Origin: Bursaphelenchus xylophilus
Taxonomy: Eukaryota > Nematoda > Chromadorea > Rhabditida > Aphelenchoididae
DNA length: 64,000 nt
Assembly (NCBI GenBank): GCA_904066235.2
Contig: CAJFCV020000002.1
Coordinates: 3,968,001-4,032,000 of the forward strand
Reading direction: 5' to 3'
In this document: positions 36,119 to 47,199 of the stretch, in pieces
Position numbering within the stretch: the stretch's first letter is position 1
How the letters are laid out: every line of letters begins with the position of its first letter
Program-made: the position numbers and the translations under genes
The notes under the pieces: model-generated
Databases searched by the model: none
Told to the model about the DNA's origin: nothing
What the model saw: the letters and a program-made list of their open reading frames with translations, nothing else

Positions 36119-36873
36119 TACAGTAATCCATGTTACAGTAAGTTACCAAAGAAAAGTTAACGAGAAAGTGTCTTAGAATAGCCCTTAGAATAAGTATTAT
36201 CAATTTCAACCGGTTTGAAGCACTTTTATTTTTTCATGTATTGAGCCCCTAAAATTATATAAATCCCGTTTTAACCTCGAATCCAGCTACCATTGACATT
36301 AATAATTGCTCGTGGCAAAATATACAATCCTCTGAATCACAATAAATTTAATTTCCGACTTCTTTTCGATATTCGCACCCAGCCGGACTCGAACCCGGGT
36401 CGCTGGATTGGTAGTCCCGACCACTAACCACTATACCACGAAATTTGTCGCAGCTTTTTTTGAACTTTTTTTGATTGCCTCTAGAGCAGAATTTTATGCT
36501 GATTCCAAAAATCGTAAAATCGCCTGTGAAATTTCCAGAAAGAAAGATTCTACGGCCGTTTTTTAGCGGCCGATAGGGTATTACGGTATGTTACAGTAGG
36601 CAAATCGGAAAAATAATGATTCCATCGTCTTCGCAAGGGTCAAAAACTTCAGTAACCGTCAAATCATCGCCCAGTAAGGTAAGATACGACAGCTGGAGGC
36701 GATTACTTCTAAAACAATAAATTGTAAAAAAATCTACCTTGATGAAGGTTTTGAGAAAAAATATTGTTCGCTTTTGCTTAGCACCCTCCAACAGTCATTT
36801 TAATGCAAAAAACTCAAAATCGATTTTTTCCTATGTCCACAGCTGACGCACTGACTCAGAAATCGTCTTTTAA
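36119..36873 (-). repeat. Right arm of the 1.8-kb inverted repeat
   Basis: The reverse complement of 35,038-35,797. It diverges slightly at the outer end (GCTGACGCACTGAC against the left arm's CGGCTGATCCACTGAC). Confidence 0.9.
36361..36434 (-). other. tRNA-like sequence in the right arm
   Basis: An exact inverted copy of 35,477-35,550, with the same A-box, B-box and ACC-type loop and the same poor acceptor pairing. Confidence 0.5.
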
Positions 36874-37300
36874 CTGCTCTTCAAAAACCCAGCGCAGAAA
36901 AGGTCACACTATTGTTGCACTTCCCCCGTCAGAGTTAAACCCCTGTTTCAGTCGCCGTCTTACTACATACAATACAATTTCAATTGCCGATAAATTCGTT
37001 AAGTTTCAAGAAAAATAGAGGGAATTGACAACGGTGTGCGGATGTCGGAAAAAGTGCCAACTTTAATGTTTAGAATGTATGTAAAGCTCTGTTGTTTAAT
37101 TCAAAAAATTTCAGCCAGTAAAAGATTACCCAAATTTTGACTCTCCTATTATGAAACCCCAACCCACACAAATTTTGGTTTGAGTAGTTAAGAACTCTAG
37201 TGCAAAAGGTGCTGAGAGTAGTGAAGTGTTGACAACAAAAAATGAACCCTCTGCTGCAATAAGTGTTCCTTATTACCTACAATTACTCAAACTGTGCCCG

Positions 37301-38532
37301 TCATTTTGTCCATGCATGTTTGGGCCGTGCCGATGGAAGTACGGAGGAGTTGAATAAACTTGTGCTTTGTTTTTCCCGTATAATCATGCGACGGAACGAT
37401 GGGACCATAGTGAACACAATCGCCGAATTGTAAATCGGCATCATTGCGAAGGCGATCCCGAACATGTACGTAAAATTCTGCGGGTTCAAGCTGAACAACG
37501 CAGAGACAATGTACAGTCCGGAGGGCAAGAGTACATTGATGAGGGGGTACAACGCCTAAATCAAATATATAAACCAGTAAGACCAATAAAGGAGTAATAA
37601 GTTTGTTCAAAATTCAATTTGTAGTGCAGGTGGGAGTAGCGAAAATAGGCGGTCATAAAAGGGAAGTAAACACGGGTTCAAAAATTGACACCTGCAACGC
37701 CATTGTTCTCAACATCTTCCGCTGGGCTTGCAACGTTTTCGGCGAACCCTTAAAGTGTCTTCCACGAAGAGCTGCTTGCGTTTTGTAGCCAAAGAATATA
37801 ACCATCCCGTAAAAAGTTGCAATGACTATTTGATAATGAGTAAGACGAATTGTAGCTGTAGTACTGCTCTGAAATTCGAAAAGAAATCAACTTCTATAAG
37901 CCCAATGTAAGTTGTAGTCTTACTCCAAATACGCAATACGGCAATGTCGAGAGCGGATTGTCGAAAAAACCTTTTTCTGCCAATAAACTTGAGTAGTCAT
38001 TTCGATCTGTCATCAGAACGCACGCTAAAACAAAGTGCCCAATTATCCAAAGAAACAGAGTGAAATAGCGACGGGCATATTGCGTCCGGGACCAGCCATT
38101 TTGATTACAAATAAGGTCGCAACGATACCAAAAATGAATTGCGTGAGTCAAAATCATCGCCAACATAAAACAATTGAAAGACACGATAAGTGCATTGGCC
38201 AGTGGCTGCGGAACATTGTGTAGAAGAGGATTCTGCACAAAGATTACCATCACTCCGTAGCTGACGACAGTAAGCTAAAATTCACTCTTATCCTAGCTGT
38301 TGTCTCCCCTTACCGGAAAAACTACGATATTAGTGACAGTAAAGCAGAGATCAACTGTGGCATTAAACAGAACAATAAATCCATATTCTCGATGATCCTT
38401 AGATGCTGTCCGACAGAACATATACGAAATTCGTATCATAGTTAGACACATAATCAATGAAATTGCAGTCACGGCAACTTGGCAGTAGAAATATATTGTG
38501 CTTGCGCCAATTACGGTCATTGCAGGTAGCAC
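37301..38532 (-). CDS. Serpentine (7TM) chemoreceptor 2
   Basis: Exons on the minus strand are 38,532-38,314, 38,274-37,924, 37,868-37,692 and 37,555-37,301, in frame, for 333 residues. It shows the same architecture as the copy at 33,027: VFPV at the end of exon 1, NPLLHN early in exon 2, HFWYR after TM3, TRLTHYQIV-type TM5 start (here IRLTHYQIV), and FTMVPSFRRM after TM7. Exons 3 and 4 have exactly the lengths of receptor 1. The strand and order suggest tandem duplication, now separated by the foldback element. Ligand unknown. Confidence 0.8.
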
Positions 38533-39943
38533 TGATTAAATAACCGAGTTCAAATGTATAAAACAAAGAATTTAAAACACATATCTCTAATGTTTATAAT
38601 AGTGAATTTAACGCGACACATAGTTAAAGAAGTGAGATAGCGCAAGCTCGCCGTATTATATAGAAATCAGAAATTCCAGCTGTCTAAAGGAATTTGTCGC
38701 TGAATTTTTGATGAGTGTCCAATTACAATCAAATTGGCAACTAATTACTTGTTTTTCGTAGAAATAAGCAAAAATAACTCTTCATTAACACAATGAGATC
38801 AGAAATTAGTAATGGTAAAATTATAAAAAAAGTACAACCGAGGCGCACTTCAAACATCTGGCTACGGTATAGAATTTTCTGCATGATTTCTTAATGATTT
38901 CTAGACAAGACCCGAGTTCAATTCGAAGAAAGAGCAACAGCAGGGACGGAGAGTAGGTGTATGAATAGAGCACCAAGGTGGTTCACAAGGTGCGATTCTC
39001 AGATTTTCTAGTATGCATAAAAATTTTTATAGGCTGCATATTAATTTCTAACAAGAAAAGAGCCGATATTCTCGATGATCATGCGACGAACGCTGACTCA
39101 ATTTACAAGAAAAATAAATAATAATCACGAATGACCAAAAGGAGATCATAGTTCTAGGTCTTTCGGCAAGTTACGGACTGATTCCTGACGTCTGCATTTT
39201 GGGAAAAGCCAAGATGCAAGCGACAGCCAAAAAACCTATTGCAAGATGCAAAAATAAAGAAATTGCACAAAGGAAACTATTTGTTTTCGTACAGTGCGTG
39301 TCGCCGATTTCAGTCCGTCCACTTTCCGGATGGTCTAGCAACTGTAGCTTGGGCGTAGAAATACACACAGTGTTCGCTCAGCGGACATTTTCAATTTTGG
39401 GTAACGGAAAACAGGAAGGGGGAATACAATGTGGCAAACAAGATTAGGAAATGAGCATTTGGAGCTTCAAGTACGATCTCCAGCTAATTTTCGCGACAAC
39501 TCATTTTGGGTTGCTCGAATTTATGATCATTTTGAGTTTGTATTATAGTATGACAAAATTTCCAGGCCACCGCATAACATATCTTTTAGATATTTTCTAC
39601 TTTCCAAGTGATCTTTAGAACATCTCTTATCATATTCCGTCATTTCTCGTCATCACCCAAACGTAATATCGTAATGTGCAGACAGACGAAATAATAGCTT
39701 CCATAAAAAGCCTTTCCAAAATCCAAGTTCAACAAGAAATAATCAAAACGCCTACGGGTGGGAATCGTGCAATTGACAGGCGCGCCACTTCAACGACGCC
39801 TCGGATGGGCCGTCCCGCTTTTCGGGAGTTATTCGAACATTTTGCCGAAGAAGGAACTATCGGATATACGGTAACTCTTCTTTCGGAGGCTTGCTTTAAC
39901 CGTCCTTTTACTCGGCTCGATTTAGTCAGTTTGCGTAATTTCA
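38533..39943. other. Intergenic stretch upstream of the decarboxylase gene
   Basis: No MITE is visible. A 102-codon frame at 39,676-39,981 ends near a GTAACT, but splicing it to the next exon would be out of frame. It is therefore more likely part of the outron or promoter than coding. Confidence 0.45.
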
Positions 39944-39949
39944 GGCCAG

Positions 39950-42900
39950 ATGGTCTACACATTCGGAAGCGTCTTGAATAACGTCAACTCTTACTATCAA
40001 GACAAGACAACAAAACTAAAGCAGTCGTTCTCACCAAACAGTAAGTCCATTTTGTTGCACTGAGATTAAAAGTAAACTGCCTTTGCTATAAATGCGATAC
40101 AGTCGAACGATTTCTGTAGCTCAGAAACAAATGTACTCTTATCTACTGATCTCCTTTTTCCTTTAGGAGCTCAATCTCCCTCTCAAACATCAGATCTCGA
40201 GCCATCTCCAACTTCATCATCATCAATGAACGGCATTCCGCCAACGAAGCCAAAGCCGCAACCTCCAACATTTAATACACCGGCATTTCCGCCTGCGCCG
40301 TTGTCTGCACCACCGCCACCTCCGCCAAGACCTTCGCCAGTCCCACCGTTAAAAATTCATACGGATCGCCCTGATTCAATTGACAGCCGAAGGAATTTGA
40401 ACATGTTCGATGACTTGACCAAGGATGGCGAACTTCAACGACTGACTGACCAGCTGAATAGACTAAGACCCGTCGACGAGCCAGTACGACGGACATCGGC
40501 CCCAAGTACGATGACAACAGCGACCCCGGCCGCTCCAGGAAGTGTCGGGAACCGGCGGTACTCCGAGGAATACAGGGACCGCAATTACCGTTGGTTTTTT
40601 GTACTTATTATCAAAACTTTCATGAATATCCTAACTGTCAATTTACAGACAACGCGGTAACTCCGGCGCAATTCCGGATCATAGGAAAACAAATGATTGA
40701 TTTCATCGCGAATTACATGGAGAACGTCCACAACCGGCGAGTTGTGCCTTCTATTGAGCCCGGCTATCTTCGCGAGCTGTTGCCAGAGAATCCACCATCC
40801 CAACCCGAATCCTACGACAAGGTAATGCAGGACTTTGAAGCCTACATTATGCCCGGGGTAACACATTGGCAACATCCCAGATTTCACGCCTATTTTCCTG
40901 CGGCTAATTCCTATCCAGCACTGTTAGCGACAATGTTGTCCGACGCCTTGGGGTGCGTTGGCTTTTCGTGGGCGGCCTGCCCGGCGATGACTGAGTTGGA
41001 AACCATTATGCTGCAATGGCTGGGAGAAATGATTGGTCTCCCTGAAGAGTTCCTACCCTTTACGGAAAACGGAAAGGGCGGTGGTGTTTTGCAAGGTAAA
41101 TTTCGCTTTTACCGTTTATCCCTTACTTTCAACCGAGATCTCGTTGAATCCTTATTATTTAAATTACAGGATGTGCCAGCGAATGCAACTTTGTCGCTTT
41201 GCTGGCTGCCAGATTTGAGGTCATGAAAGAGTTGCGACAACGGTTTCCTTTTGTAGAAGAGGGACTTCTCATGAGTAAATTGATTGCTTACTGTTCAAAA
41301 GAAGCTCATAGTTCGGTTGAGAAGGCGGCAATGATTGGAATGGTGAAGCTACGAATTCTGGAGACCGATTCAAAATATCGCCTGCGAGGAGACACTCTTC
41401 AAGCGGCAATTACAGTAGGTTTTGGCTGATTTTTTATGACAAAACACTACTTTTCAGGAAGACCGCAATCTTGGGATGATTCCGTTTTTTGTTTCGACAA
41501 CTCTCGGAACAACCTCTGTCTGCTCCTTCGACGTTCTAACTGAGATTGGCCCGGTTTGTGCTGAAAATGATCTGTGGTTGCATGTTGATGCGGCCTATGC
41601 GGGATCAGCAATGATTTGTCCTGAATTCCGCCATTTAATGAACGGAATAGAGTATGCCATGTCGTTCAACACTAACCCAAATAAATGGATGTTGGTAAAC
41701 TTTGACTGCTCGACCATGTGGGTCAAAGACCGCTTCAAGTTAACGCAAGCCTTTGTTGTCGATCCGTTATATCTGCAACATTCATGGACCGACAAAGCCA
41801 TTGACTACAGGCACTGGGGCGTGCCGTTGAGTCGAAGATTCAGGTCGTTGAAGGTCGGTCACAAAGTTTCAAATGTTCAAAAGGCCATTTGGCATTGGAA
41901 TTTGTTACTCTTTGAGGCCTTGTAAAATATTTTTTATCCGATTAATTCTGCAATTATTAATTAACCTCAAAACTGTTTCAGCTGTGGTTCGTCATTCGTA
42001 TGTATGGTGTGGAAGGATTGCAAAAATACATTCGTAATCACGTCCGGTTGGCGAAAAAGTTTGAAGCCCTCTTACGCGCCGACGACATGTTCGAGATAAT
42101 CGGGGATGTTCACGTTGCCTTGGTCTGTTTCCGACTCAAGGGCTCCGATGAACTCAACCAAAAACTACTTACAAAACTCAACTCGAGTGGTCGGATTCAT
42201 ATGGTACCGGCCTCGTTGAACGACCGGTTTGTGATCCGGTTCTGTGTCTGTCATGAGCATGCAAATGAACATGACATTATGACAGCATATGACATTATAA
42301 AACACGTCGCCGTGGGGCTACAATGTAAGCAGAATTAGGAGTGTATATTATGATTGATGTCGTACTGTAATTGGTCACTCGTTTTGTTGTTGTCAAAATA
42401 GAGGCATTTTTTACCCCGTGGCTTCAGTTGACAATGCTCCGGAGCCCATCGCTGAGAACTATGAGTTGGAGAAGTTGGAAGAAGAGGAATTTGTAAACCA
42501 AATGAAAATGCAATCGTTTGATGATGAGGGAAGCATCGGATCTCCACGTTCAAACCCCGTTGGACAATATAGCAATGAAAGCTTGCCTTCAACAGGCCCG
42601 TCAACGGCGGGATTGGATCGCCAGACGCCTCCGGCTTACCCGACTGGCCCGAGTATGTTTACATCCGAATCTAGTTATTATTAATTTTCCATTGTGCAAC
42701 TTTCAGACCCTCAAAGTTGCACAATCGCAACGGCCGCGGCGAACCAAGGCATCGGGAATCGCGCTCGTTTTGGCCAAACGTTAGCCGAAAAACGTTCTTT
42801 CCTTGTTCGGATGGTGAGCGACCCCAAATGCTACAATCCAAAGATTGTTCGTCATTTGAATATGCGTAATCATAAGCAAATGTCGCAAGATATGTTCCGT

Positions 42901-43104
42901 GATCGGGCCATTCGGCAGTCCATGGAAGTCGGCTCCAGTGGAGGAAAAGGAAAATTCCCGCAAAAATGTAAGAAACAAATTTTGTTGCCTTTCATTGCTT
43001 GCTTCTTTTTAGTCAGTCAATACAGTATTGATAATCCGTCGGATGAGGATGAATACGTGAGTACGGTAGCACCAAATCCGACTGGACTTCAAACGCCGAT
43101 GTAA
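39950..43104 (+). CDS. tdc-1: Tyrosine decarboxylase (group II PLP-dependent)
   Basis: Nine exons (39,950-40,040; 40,167-40,589; 40,649-41,095; 41,170-41,414; 41,458-41,853; 41,982-42,324; 42,428-42,652; 42,707-42,967; 43,013-43,104) join in frame to 840 residues. The core is an aromatic amino acid decarboxylase: [29 protein letters not shown] with the pyridine-binding Asp near 446, and NPNKW with the PLP lysine near 478. The long Pro-rich N-terminal region and roughly 150-residue C-terminal extension point to the nematode tdc-1 class. That class makes tyramine, precursor of octopamine, in neurons and gonad sheath. The ATG lies five bases after an acceptor (TTTCAG), so trans-splicing is likely. 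The donor of exon 2 (GTTGGT) is weak but is the only one that keeps frame. Confidence 0.88.
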
Positions 43105-43263
43105 CAAGTTATTTAGCTATAATTAAGTCTGTTTAATTTCTTCAAAATATAAAAATAAAGTCATTTTTGTAATCGTGGTTTATTTCTGTAGAATAATCGA
43201 CCACTTTATTCAAAAACCGTAAAAAATCAGAACTAATTGTGCTTTTTGTGTACGAACATTATC

Positions 43264-44626
43264 TTACGAGAAGTCGGAAACCGTTGCAATTCTTTGTTGA
43301 AATTTTATCAGAACATGTCGTCGATAGGATGGGATCAGGGTCAATACCGAGATAGGGTTCAGCAGCGGTAGAAAATGCACCAGCGATCCCAAGTAATAGC
43401 TGGAGTCAAGTAAGTCCACTTTTAAGAAAGCAAAAACAATAAATAGCGAGCAAGGGAGGTAAAACGTGACCACTGGACAAAACGCCTGCAAAATTAATGC
43501 AGTCAATAAAAGCTTATGTTTACCAATTACTTTCGATGTTTTCCTTGTTGGACCCCTTACCTGCATTGCCATTGATCGTAAGATTAGTCGTTGTCCCTCC
43601 ATCGTTTTTTGCGATGACCTGTAAATGTTTCGCCTCAACGTTAGCTGCGTTTTGATTCCGAAGAAAATGAGGAGCACGTAGAAGGAAGTCAAAACAACCT
43701 GATACACCACCATCTTGGTTATTGAAACAGCCGTCATCTATAATTTCATTCGATTAAACTTCAATCGACCTAATACAGAGATTATATTATAATTTCAAAA
43801 ACAAGTCAAAACAACCAAAAAAGACGAAAAGCCGGCGGCCCACATATGCGCGCAGCTAGAAAATAGATTCGTGTACTTATCAGTACCAAGCACTTGTAAA
43901 ATTTCTATCATACTATGGAGATTACGTGAGAAAAACCGTATTTCTATCGGCAAGTGCCCGCTGTCCACAAAGAGGTTGCCCGCAAGTATCGCGACGCCGA
44001 AAAATCATACCCCAAACATCAAGAATGCCTCGGTGCTGTATTTACATAAGTGTGTTTCCTCCAGCAATTTCACAAATGGTCCAACGTCGTCCCGGACCAG
44101 AACCGAGAAAACGTAGTCAGAAACAATAACCAGACTGATACTGAAAAACTTGAAAATGTATCGCTTCCTTGACCACGTAACACCATGGCAAATTATGTCG
44201 TGACGGTACCAAAAATGGACCAGTTGGCCTAACGACAAGACGAGAGTCATGTCCGTGAACAACATCATCACCGCATTTGCTTGCGGATAAGCAAAATGCC
44301 GAAACAAAGGGTTGTTGTTGATCACAAACAGTGTCCCTTCGTAGGTTATGGCGTTCTAAAAGGGTCTTGCTCAAGGTGATTGAAATTAGAATAATCTTGA
44401 CAGCGAGTTGAACCAACAACCGACTTACCGGCATATTGATTAACGCAAAAAGTGCAAACAGAAGGTCTAGACAAGAGTTGAAAATGACAATAAAGGCGTA
44501 GTCGCGCTTCTGCCGAGTCTGACTCCTCGTCAAACTCTTCGATAATACCATTACCACCATACATAGCAGAATAGATACCAAGATGATAAAGTAGATGAAA
44601 TACTCATAGAGCACACGGAACCTCAT
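43264..44626 (-). CDS. Serpentine (7TM) chemoreceptor 3
   Basis: Exons on the minus strand are 44,626-44,429, 44,355-44,011, 43,737-43,561 and 43,485-43,264, all phase 0, for 313 residues. It keeps the signature of receptors 1 and 2: NMP at the end of exon 1, NNPLFRH early in exon 2, LVHFWYRH after TM3, and PLLNPISVLTLIPSYRRH after TM7. Exon 2 (345 nt) and exon 3 (177 nt) have exactly the lengths of receptor 1. The C-terminus is 11 codons shorter than in the others. It is convergent with tdc-1, which separates it from its paralogues. Confidence 0.8.
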
Positions 44627-45023
44627 TTCAAACCCTATCGCGCAAAAGCCGAACTTCAGAATATGACTAGTCCAGAAATGCAGAAATGGAACAGAATAAA
44701 GTTTAAGGGCAAAGAATTACCCCTGCAACCGGACCAATTGATGTCACCTTGGTTATTACTCAAATTACCAAAAATTTAACGGATTAGGTCACCGGGAAAA
44801 ACAAGACTATTTTCCAGGCGGTCCAAGTGCAATATTGAGAAATGAGTGGACTGTTGTCTAGAAATTTTCGACGCCTGTCCATGAACTAAATCTATGTCTA
44901 GACCAATATTATTCGTATACTCTTTCTTACATTTATTAAATCTGAAAATAAATAACTGGCCATTCGGCAATTTGGTTTGTAATAACACGATAGTCTCAGG
45001 TATGTTGGTAATATAGAAAACGT

Positions 45024-46240
45024 TTAATTTCGCATTCTGACACGCCGTAGCTCTTCTTGTTCTTTGGAGTCAATGTCGATCATGCCCGCCGGAGGCGGTG
45101 GACCACCTCTTCGTTTACCATTGCTTTTTTTCGAGGCCTCGCCACTATTCATGCCTGCTTTCCGGGCCGTTCCAATTACACTCTGACCCGACCAGCCTTC
45201 TGTGTTTACCCTTTTTGGCGTTGGATTTACGCCGGGTTGAGGGATTGTGCCAACTTCTGGGGAGATCGGGGCAACTCCCGGACTTATGGGGCCAACTTCA
45301 CCTGGAAGTCCGATAAATCCCCCATTCGTCTCCACTCCAGTTGGAATCATTCCACTTGAGCCGTCGATGCCCTCAGGACCCTCAGTCCACATGTTAACTA
45401 GAGTTGGGAAAATCGGTGCTTCCGTCACTTCTCCCTTCTTATTACTCATCTTCTCCATGCCCTCAAGACCGAGATCTTCATCAGGCGGTGTGGGTGGAGT
45501 TGGCCAACTGGACTCCGGAGTTTCCTCACCATCCGTCTCCCATGGTTGTCGAGCATTGCCTTTGGCCAACCCGAATTTGTCGCCTCCACGATTGTTTGGA
45601 ACTACAGCGACTTCTGTTGGTTTCACTCCACTCCCCATAAGACCGGCGAAGAATTTGGAGATCGGATCGCTGCCGGCATTCGCGGTGTTTTGCGAGCCCA
45701 ACGGAACTGGATTTCCTGTCTGAATTTATATGATTACCAAGTGCAGAAGATGACGAGCTTTCATAGTTGATTTAAAAGTGCGAAAAATACGGTAACACTG
45801 TAAAAGGGCATACATTCAAGAAGCTGCCGAGATTAAGTCCTTGTCCTTCTTGGATTCCAAACAAGTTTTCCAGCCCAAGACGCTGGCCTCCAACGCTTAC
45901 TCCGCCGTCCGCTAAAATTCAAAACGACTAATATTAACTGGTATTGAAAAAAACAACGCCAAGAAATACGCTTACATTTCGCTCCGAACCTTCCAGGACC
46001 AATGTTCAAATTCATGGCTCGATCAGCTCCGAGTCCAAACAAATTTCCGCCCTGGCCAAAGTTCAGCAACAAATCCCCCACTGGCGATTTTCCCAGCCCA
46101 AACGAACCGAGGTTTATCCCGCCCTGCGCTTAAAAAAGGAGTTTCGATAAACAGCTCCGTGAATTTCAACCTAACTCACCATTAATTTTCTGCAGTACCA
46201 AAAACATTGGCCAAATAGCCAGAATACGAGGCAACTTCAT
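45024..46240 (-). CDS. Secreted Gly/Pro-rich protein, unknown
   Basis: Exons on the minus strand are 46,240-46,180, 46,128-45,976, 45,911-45,814 and 45,719-45,024, in frame, for 335 residues. A signal-like N-terminus (MKLPRILAIWPMFLVLQKING) is followed by Gly/Leu/Phe-rich segments (LGSFGLGKS, NLFGLGADR, LENLFGIQE) resembling a weak repeat. Then comes a long low-complexity Pro/Gly/Ser/Glu tail (WPTPPTPPDEDLG, GEVGPISPGVAPISPEVGTI) ending in a basic, charged C-terminus. No enzyme domain is visible. It may be an extracellular matrix or secreted disordered protein. Confidence 0.7.
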
Positions 46241-47126
46241 AACTGTCAATCTGAAAACGAAGAATTCTGTAATGACCAAGGGTACGCGTTATAAAGACGA
46301 GCAAAAGTTACGACCACATCGAACAATGTTCCTGAACAAAAGCGGAACGTGAAACGTTATGAATTCAAACAAAAAAGTGATGCTCGGATCGAAAAGAAAT
46401 CCAACTTATTTTTCAGGCTTGAATTGACTTCGAAGCGAGTTAGCTCACGGGATATTACGTGAAAAAACGATGGGCTTTCAAAGTTACCCGCAGCCCTTTT
46501 TGCATTTTTAAAAATCGTAAAATTGGAAGAAAATGGTAAAAAAATGCATGGACTTCAATTCCATCAACGTTTCAAAACTTTAAAGAACTTTAATCACCTC
46601 AAAATTTTCTGGAAATCCCCTATCAATATCCGTGAGATACGTCGATGAGGCGAAAAAAAATTGATGACTCAAAAACGTCGTAAATTCGCGGTTTGTTCGA
46701 CTTCTTTATTTGTCTTTTTTTCGTGTCGCTTTACGAAAACAGGTGAGAGGGAGGCTCGGAGGTAATAATCTACCTGAAAAACGACCAGAAACCGGAGAGA
46801 AGTGGTGTAATGTCAAATTTTGGGATTAAAGTTCGCTGACTTACAAGTTGAGGGGTAATTGTCGAATGTTTCATGACCTTGTTTGTTCCGTGACCTTCAA
46901 ATTTGTCGATGTCAAAATTCGCTATTTCTGATGCAACTTCTACAAGCACTTTTTAGACACTAGCACAAAGGTCAATCTACTAATTTCTGACAGCAAATTA
47001 AATGCAAAGCATCAAAACCGAGATTGGGCCTTACTCATGGCCTTATGATTAGAAATTAATTCGAAAAGGACATGGTTTTAATTGCGAATGATTCAACGGA
47101 CGTGGACTGTAGCTCCACTCGGTGAA
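46241..47126. other. Intergenic stretch between divergent genes
   Basis: It lies between two divergently transcribed secreted-protein genes and presumably holds both promoters. I see no gene and no MITE copy. Confidence 0.5.
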
Positions 47127-47134
47127 TATATAAG
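47127..47134 (+). promoter_or_regulatory. TATA box
   Basis: TATATAAG lies 66 bases upstream of the start-codon exon of the Gly/Tyr-rich repeat protein. Confidence 0.55.
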
Positions 47135-47199
47135 TCCAAGCGAACATGTTGGAGATCACATTCGAATTTTGAACAAATTTTGAGTGCACCTTGGTCGGA

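Larger units (their letters stand above)
35038..36873. mobile_element. Foldback element with tRNA-like sequences in both arms
   Basis: Two arms of about 757 bp in inverted orientation surround a 320-bp unique spacer. Arm identity is near-perfect except for a few bases at the outermost and innermost ends. Both outer ends sit at TTAA (TTAAAAGACG and its inverse), which could be a TTAA target duplication. Each arm encodes the same 66-codon frame (from a TTG, no ATG), which is probably not a gene. The unit lies between two chemoreceptor paralogues. It may be a foldback transposon or a very recent inverted duplication. Confidence 0.7.

Noticed and set aside
39676..39940. A 102-codon frame just upstream of the decarboxylase as its first coding exon
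   Set aside because: Joining its only donor-like site (GTAACT) to the acceptor at 39,943 puts the next exon out of frame with an early stop. A trans-splice acceptor five bases before the 39,950 ATG explains the start better.
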